Below are positions 48,986-52,109 of a DNA stretch of 52,109 nucleotides, piece by piece. The notes below the pieces were generated by a model. That model was given only the letters and a program-made list of their open reading frames with translations, was not told the origin of the DNA and did not search any database. The stretch is taken from the NCBI GenBank assembly GCA_964443745.1, contig CAYUEN010000011.1, positions 1-52,109 of the forward strand. The letters run 5' to 3'. The DNA comes from CAYUEN01 sp964443745 (GTDB lineage Bacteria > Campylobacterota > Campylobacteria > Campylobacterales > QNZT01). Positions within the stretch are counted from its first letter, which is position 1; every line of letters starts with the position of its first letter. Position numbers and translations under genes: made by a program.

Positions 48986-50119
48986 ATGAAAGAGATCCCT
49001 TTTTATCTGCCATCGATCGACCAGACCGAACGCAGCCTTATCGAAGAGGTGTTGGCGCTCAAAGGCGCTTCCAAAATCGAAGAGCTCGAAGATATGTTTG
49101 CGGAATATATCGGCGCGAAATACGCCGTCTCCACATCGAGTTGGAGTAGCGCGATGCATCTGAGCATGTTCGCGCTCGAGCTCAAACGGGGGGACAAGAT
49201 GCTCTGCTCCGTCAATGCGTTTCCCACCGTCGCGGAGTGTGTTCGACACTTCGACGCAGAACCGATTTTCGTCGACATCGATGCGGATGACTTCAATATG
49301 TCACCCGAAAAACTGCGGGAAGCGCTGGTGAAATATAAACATAAAAAATTAAAAGGAGTGATCGTCTCCCACATCGCGGGACAGAGTGCCAATCTTGACG
49401 AAATCTACAAAATCGCCGAAGAAAACGGCATCAAAGTGATCGAAGACGCCTCCTACGCACTCGGATCGACCTATAAAGGCAAAAAAATCGGAGCCACCGG
49501 CGGTACGCTCACCACTTTCGGTTTCAGTCAGAAAATGCGCAATTCCATCGCCAACACCGGTATGATCGTCACGGACGACGAAAAGATCTACGAACGGGCC
49601 AAATTGATCCGACACCATGCCATCGTCGCCAAAGAGTGGGACAAACACGGTAATCTGGGATATGTCTACGACGTCGTCGACATCGGAATCAAGTACGACA
49701 CCAGCGAACTGGACGCGGCGTTTTCGATCGCACAGTTGGAGAAGGCCGACGCACAGATCAAAAGACGCCAGGAGATCGCGGCGATCTACGACAGGGAACT
49801 TACGGGAGTACCCCACATCACTCTCCCCAAAAAGGTGCGTGATCACACTTACAGCCTCTATATCATCAAAATCGACAAGAACAGGGACGATTTCGCCAGA
49901 GCGCTGAAAGCCAGAGGCGTCTATACGGGACTCCATTTCGTACCGATGCACCTGTTGACCTACTACAAACAGAAATATTCGCTCAGAGTCAACGATTTCC
50001 CCGTCGCACTCACCAACTATCAGCAAATTCTCTCTATCCCCAACTATTCGGGTATGCGCGACGAGGATGTTCTTTACGTCTGCGAGCAGATCAAAGCGGT
50101 CGCCAGCAACAGGGTGTGA
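48986..50119 (+). CDS. DegT/DnrJ/EryC1/StrS family PLP aminotransferase
   Basis: Sugar aminotransferase that moves an amino group from glutamate to a nucleotide-linked keto-sugar. The 377 residues have the fold type I pattern: STSSWSSAMHLSMFAL near the phosphate-binding turn, VIEDASYALGSTYKGKKIG with Asp154, and the PLP lysine at Lys183 in FGFSQKMRN. The C-terminal HTYSLYIIKI and YTGLHFVPMH segments complete it. Product unknown. Because it is coupled to lpxK, a role in a lipid A or lipopolysaccharide amino sugar (GnnB-like) is possible, but no gnnA-type dehydrogenase is adjacent. Strong AGGAGAG site before the ATG. Confidence 0.87.
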   Translation: MKEIPFYLPSIDQTERSLIEEVLALKGASKIEELEDMFAEYIGAKYAVSTSSWSSAMHLSMFALELKRGDKMLCSVNAFPTVAECVRHFDAEPIFVDIDADDFNMSPEKLREALVKYKHKKLKGVIVSHIAGQSANLDEIYKIAEENGIKVIEDASYALGSTYKGKKIGATGGTLTTFGFSQKMRNSIANTGMIVTDDEKIYERAKLIRHHAIVAKEWDKHGNLGYVYDVVDIGIKYDTSELDAAFSIAQLEKADAQIKRRQEIAAIYDRELTGVPHITLPKKVRDHTYSLYIIKIDKNRDDFARALKARGVYTGLHFVPMHLLTYYKQKYSLRVNDFPVALTNYQQILSIPNYSGMRDEDVLYVCEQIKAVASNRV

Positions 50120-51054
50120 TGCACGCCCTCTATTTCTGGGTCGAGAGATACCTCTTTCGACCCTCCCTTTCCCAGAAATTTCTCTCTTTCGCTCTCCTCC
50201 CCCTATCGGCCCTCTACTGCCTGGTCGTCGTTTTCAGACGCACGTTTTCCCATCCGAAAGATTTCGGCGTCCCGATCGTCAGTATCGGCAATCTCATCGT
50301 CGGCGGCAGCGGCAAGACACCGGTTACGATCGCGATAGCCAACCAGATCGCAAAACCCAAAGCCATCGTACTTAGAGGTTACGGCCGCCGCTCCAAAGGT
50401 CTCGCGGTGGTCAGTCGAGAGGGAAAAATTTTGACGGACGTACTCCGAAGCGGTGACGAGGCGATGCTTCTAGCCAGATCGACCGACGCGACGGTCATCG
50501 TCAGCTCCAAACGCGAAATCGCCATCGACAAAGCGATCCGAATGGGAGCTAAAGTGGTATTGCTGGATGACGGATTCGGCAAAACGGCGATCGAAAAACT
50601 CGATATTCTGCTTCGGCCGAAAAAAGATCCGGACAACCCCTTCTGTCTTCCCTCAGGTCCTTACCGCGAGCCGGCATACCTCTACGAAAAAGGGGCGCTC
50701 ACCCTCAGGGAAACCTACGATTTCAAACGAACCGTCACGATCCAAAACCCGACTCCGCGCATGCTCTTGGTCACCGCCATCAGCAAGCCCGAACGTCTCG
50801 ATCCCTATCTTCCCCCAAAAATACCGAAGGTACTCTACCCCGACCATTACGACTTCAAAAAGGAGGAGTTGGTCGCTCTTTTGGCGAAACATAAAGCCAC
50901 CAGCATTCTCACCACCGCGAAAGATGCGGTCAAAATGGAGCGTTTCGGCCTTCCGCTTTCGCTCCTGGACTTGAAGGTGGAGATCGATGCGGGCGTGATG
51001 GAGACGATAGAGAATTTTATAGCTTCATACGATAAAATACCCCAAAAAGAGTGA
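50119..51054 (+). CDS. lpxK: Tetraacyldisaccharide 4'-kinase
   Basis: Inner-membrane P-loop kinase that phosphorylates the lipid A disaccharide at position 4'. The 311 residues start with a membrane-proximal helix (FALLPLSALYCLVVVFRR), then the Walker A in SIGNLIVGGSGKTPVTIAI and VLLDDGFG as the DDG catalytic block. Length is normal. The ATG at 50119 shares a base with the aminotransferase TGA (TGATG). Followed by argB after four bases. Confidence 0.95.
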   Translation: MHALYFWVERYLFRPSLSQKFLSFALLPLSALYCLVVVFRRTFSHPKDFGVPIVSIGNLIVGGSGKTPVTIAIANQIAKPKAIVLRGYGRRSKGLAVVSREGKILTDVLRSGDEAMLLARSTDATVIVSSKREIAIDKAIRMGAKVVLLDDGFGKTAIEKLDILLRPKKDPDNPFCLPSGPYREPAYLYEKGALTLRETYDFKRTVTIQNPTPRMLLVTAISKPERLDPYLPPKIPKVLYPDHYDFKKEELVALLAKHKATSILTTAKDAVKMERFGLPLSLLDLKVEIDAGVMETIENFIASYDKIPQKE

Positions 51055-51058
51055 AGAT

Positions 51059-51916
51059 ATGCAAAAGAAAATCCAAGTCGTCACCACCCTGATCGACGCC
51101 CTCCCCTATATCCAGATGTTCGCCGGCCAAACCGTCGTAATCAAATACGGAGGTGCGGCGCAAACGGATCCCGATCTGAAAGCGAAATTCGCACGCGATA
51201 TCGTCCTGCTGTACCTAGTCGGAATCCGACCCGTCATCGTCCATGGCGGAGGCAAAAAGATCAACGAAATGCTCGAGAAACTTGAAATCGAAACTCGTTT
51301 CATCGACGGTCAGCGTGTCACGAGCCGTGAAAATATGGAGGTGGTCGAGATGGTACTTTCGGGATCGATCAACAAAGAGATCACCTCTTTGCTCAACCAC
51401 AGCGGCGCCAAAGCGATCGGCATCAGCGGGAAAGACGCCAACTTCATCCATGCCGAAGCGAAAGAGGCGCAAACGTACGGATTGACGGGAAACATCACCC
51501 ATATCGACGCGTCGGTTCTGCGGGGATTGATCGAAGAGGGATTCATCCCCGTCGTCGCTCCCATCGCCGCGGGAGAGAAGGTGGGCGATCCGGGATACAA
51601 TATCAACGCCGATCTGGCCGCTAGCAAAATCGCGGTAGCGCTCAAAGCCAAAAAAGTGGTCTTTTTGACGGATACGGCGGGTGTGCTCGACAAAAACCGC
51701 CGCCTTCTCTCCACACTCAGCCAAACCCAGATCCAAACGCTCAAATCCGACGGTACGATAGCGGGAGGAATGGTTCCGAAAGTCGACGCCTGCCTGGAGG
51801 CGATAGAAGGCGGCGTGGAAAAAGCGCACATCATCGACGGACGTATCGAACACTCTCTCCTGCTCGAACTCTTCACCAGTGAAGGAATCGGTACGGTCAT
51901 CAGGAAAGAGTCGTGA
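51059..51916 (+). CDS. argB: Acetylglutamate kinase
   Basis: Second enzyme of arginine synthesis; phosphorylates N-acetylglutamate in the cytosol. The 285 residues show VVIKYGGAAQTDP, VHGGGKKINEML, GQRVTSRENMEVVEMVLSG, YNINADLAASKIAVAL and TIAGGMVPKVDACLEAI, all family signatures. The longer N-terminal helix (VTTLIDALPYIQMF) suggests the hexameric, arginine-inhibited type. It starts four bases after lpxK, and its TGA overlaps the cutA GTG. Confidence 0.97.
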   Translation: MQKKIQVVTTLIDALPYIQMFAGQTVVIKYGGAAQTDPDLKAKFARDIVLLYLVGIRPVIVHGGGKKINEMLEKLEIETRFIDGQRVTSRENMEVVEMVLSGSINKEITSLLNHSGAKAIGISGKDANFIHAEAKEAQTYGLTGNITHIDASVLRGLIEEGFIPVVAPIAAGEKVGDPGYNINADLAASKIAVALKAKKVVFLTDTAGVLDKNRRLLSTLSQTQIQTLKSDGTIAGGMVPKVDACLEAIEGGVEKAHIIDGRIEHSLLLELFTSEGIGTVIRKES

Positions 51917-52109
51917 GCGCACTCGTGCTCTGTACGATCGACACATACGAGCATGCGCATCGCCTGGCCCGCTCCCTCGTAGAAGCCAGACTCGCCGCGT
52001 GTGTCAATATTCTTCCCCATCTCACCTCCGTCTACCGGTGGGAGGGAAAGATCGAGGAGGCGCAGGAGGTGCTGCTGCTGATCAAAACCACCGATTCCCT
52101 TTTTGAAAA
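51913..52109 (+). CDS. cutA: Divalent-cation tolerance protein CutA (cut by window edge)
   Basis: Small trimeric protein of the CutA family, function uncertain but linked to copper and other metals. About 65 residues are visible: ALVLCTIDTYEHAHRLA, EARLAACVNILPHLTSVYRWEGKIEEAQEVLLLIKT, the family core. It starts at a GTG at 51913 that overlaps the argB stop (GTGA). The C-terminal part lies beyond the window. Confidence 0.93.
   Translation, partial: MSALVLCTIDTYEHAHRLARSLVEARLAACVNILPHLTSVYRWEGKIEEAQEVLLLIKTTDSLFE

Noticed and set aside
1..52109. CRISPR array, transposase, integrase or attachment site
   Set aside because: No regularly spaced repeats, insertion-sequence ends or recombinase motifs were found on either strand.

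Overview
The window is a compact chromosomal segment of a Campylobacterota (epsilonproteobacterial) genome of roughly even base composition. The lineage call rests on gene order and gene type: leuS–DUF6394–secF–secD–yajC next to lnt; kdsA–DUF3108 divergent from der–aroK, followed by the futalosine-pathway gene mqnE; a metal-type KdsA with a Cys in its first motif; and a three-domain MFS–acyltransferase–acyl-ACP synthetase protein. The base composition points to a free-living vent or sediment lineage (Hydrogenimonas- or Nitratifractor-like) rather than an AT-rich host-associated Campylobacter or Helicobacter. Genus and species cannot be fixed from the sequence alone.

Layout. 1–4720: protein export and lipoprotein core (partial leuS, DUF6394, secF, secD, yajC, and lnt on the other strand). 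4637–25558: an accessory exopolysaccharide/O-antigen type locus of 14 genes that changes strand repeatedly. It holds three GT4 glycosyltransferases, a polysaccharide deacetylase, two methyltransferases, three asparagine-synthase-like amidotransferases (only one with an intact glutaminase domain), a Wzy-like polymerase, a Wzx-like flippase, two Wzc-like tyrosine kinase/co-polymerases of very different size, and a secreted TIM-barrel-like protein with a Cys/Asp-rich tail. 25606–31745: kdsA, a DUF3108 protein, der, aroK, a YqiA-like esterase, mqnE, and an outer-membrane barrel protein ending in a SPOR domain. 31895–40110: glnD–glmS, then a DJ-1 protein and efp opposite polA. 40079–48706: a lipoprotein nuclease coupled to an M3 oligopeptidase, a DUF218 membrane protein, the large Aas-like protein, a type-II NADH-dehydrogenase-like flavoprotein and dgkA. 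48986–52109: a sugar aminotransferase, lpxK, argB and a truncated cutA.

How the genes work together. The polysaccharide locus supplies assembly (GTs), carboxamide and methyl decoration (AsnB-like proteins, methyltransferases), flipping (Wzx), polymerisation (Wzy) and length control (Wzc pair) for a Wzx/Wzy-dependent surface polymer. No initiating phosphoglycosyltransferase and no Wza-type exporter is present, so these must lie elsewhere. KdsA, LpxK, the aminotransferase, GlmS and the Aas-like protein serve lipid A, Kdo, amino sugar and phospholipid supply.

Organisation is very tight. Of eight convergent gene pairs, six overlap at their 3' ends and the other two are 13 and 20 bases apart, so there is no room for ordinary intrinsic terminators. 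Many same-strand junctions are TGATG or ATGA overlaps. No tRNA, rRNA, CRISPR array, insertion sequence or transposase was seen, and no gene-free stretch exceeds 300 bases; the longest (48707–48985) is an AT-rich divergent promoter region. The most unusual content is the trio of AsnB-like proteins and the secreted barrel protein in the polysaccharide locus.
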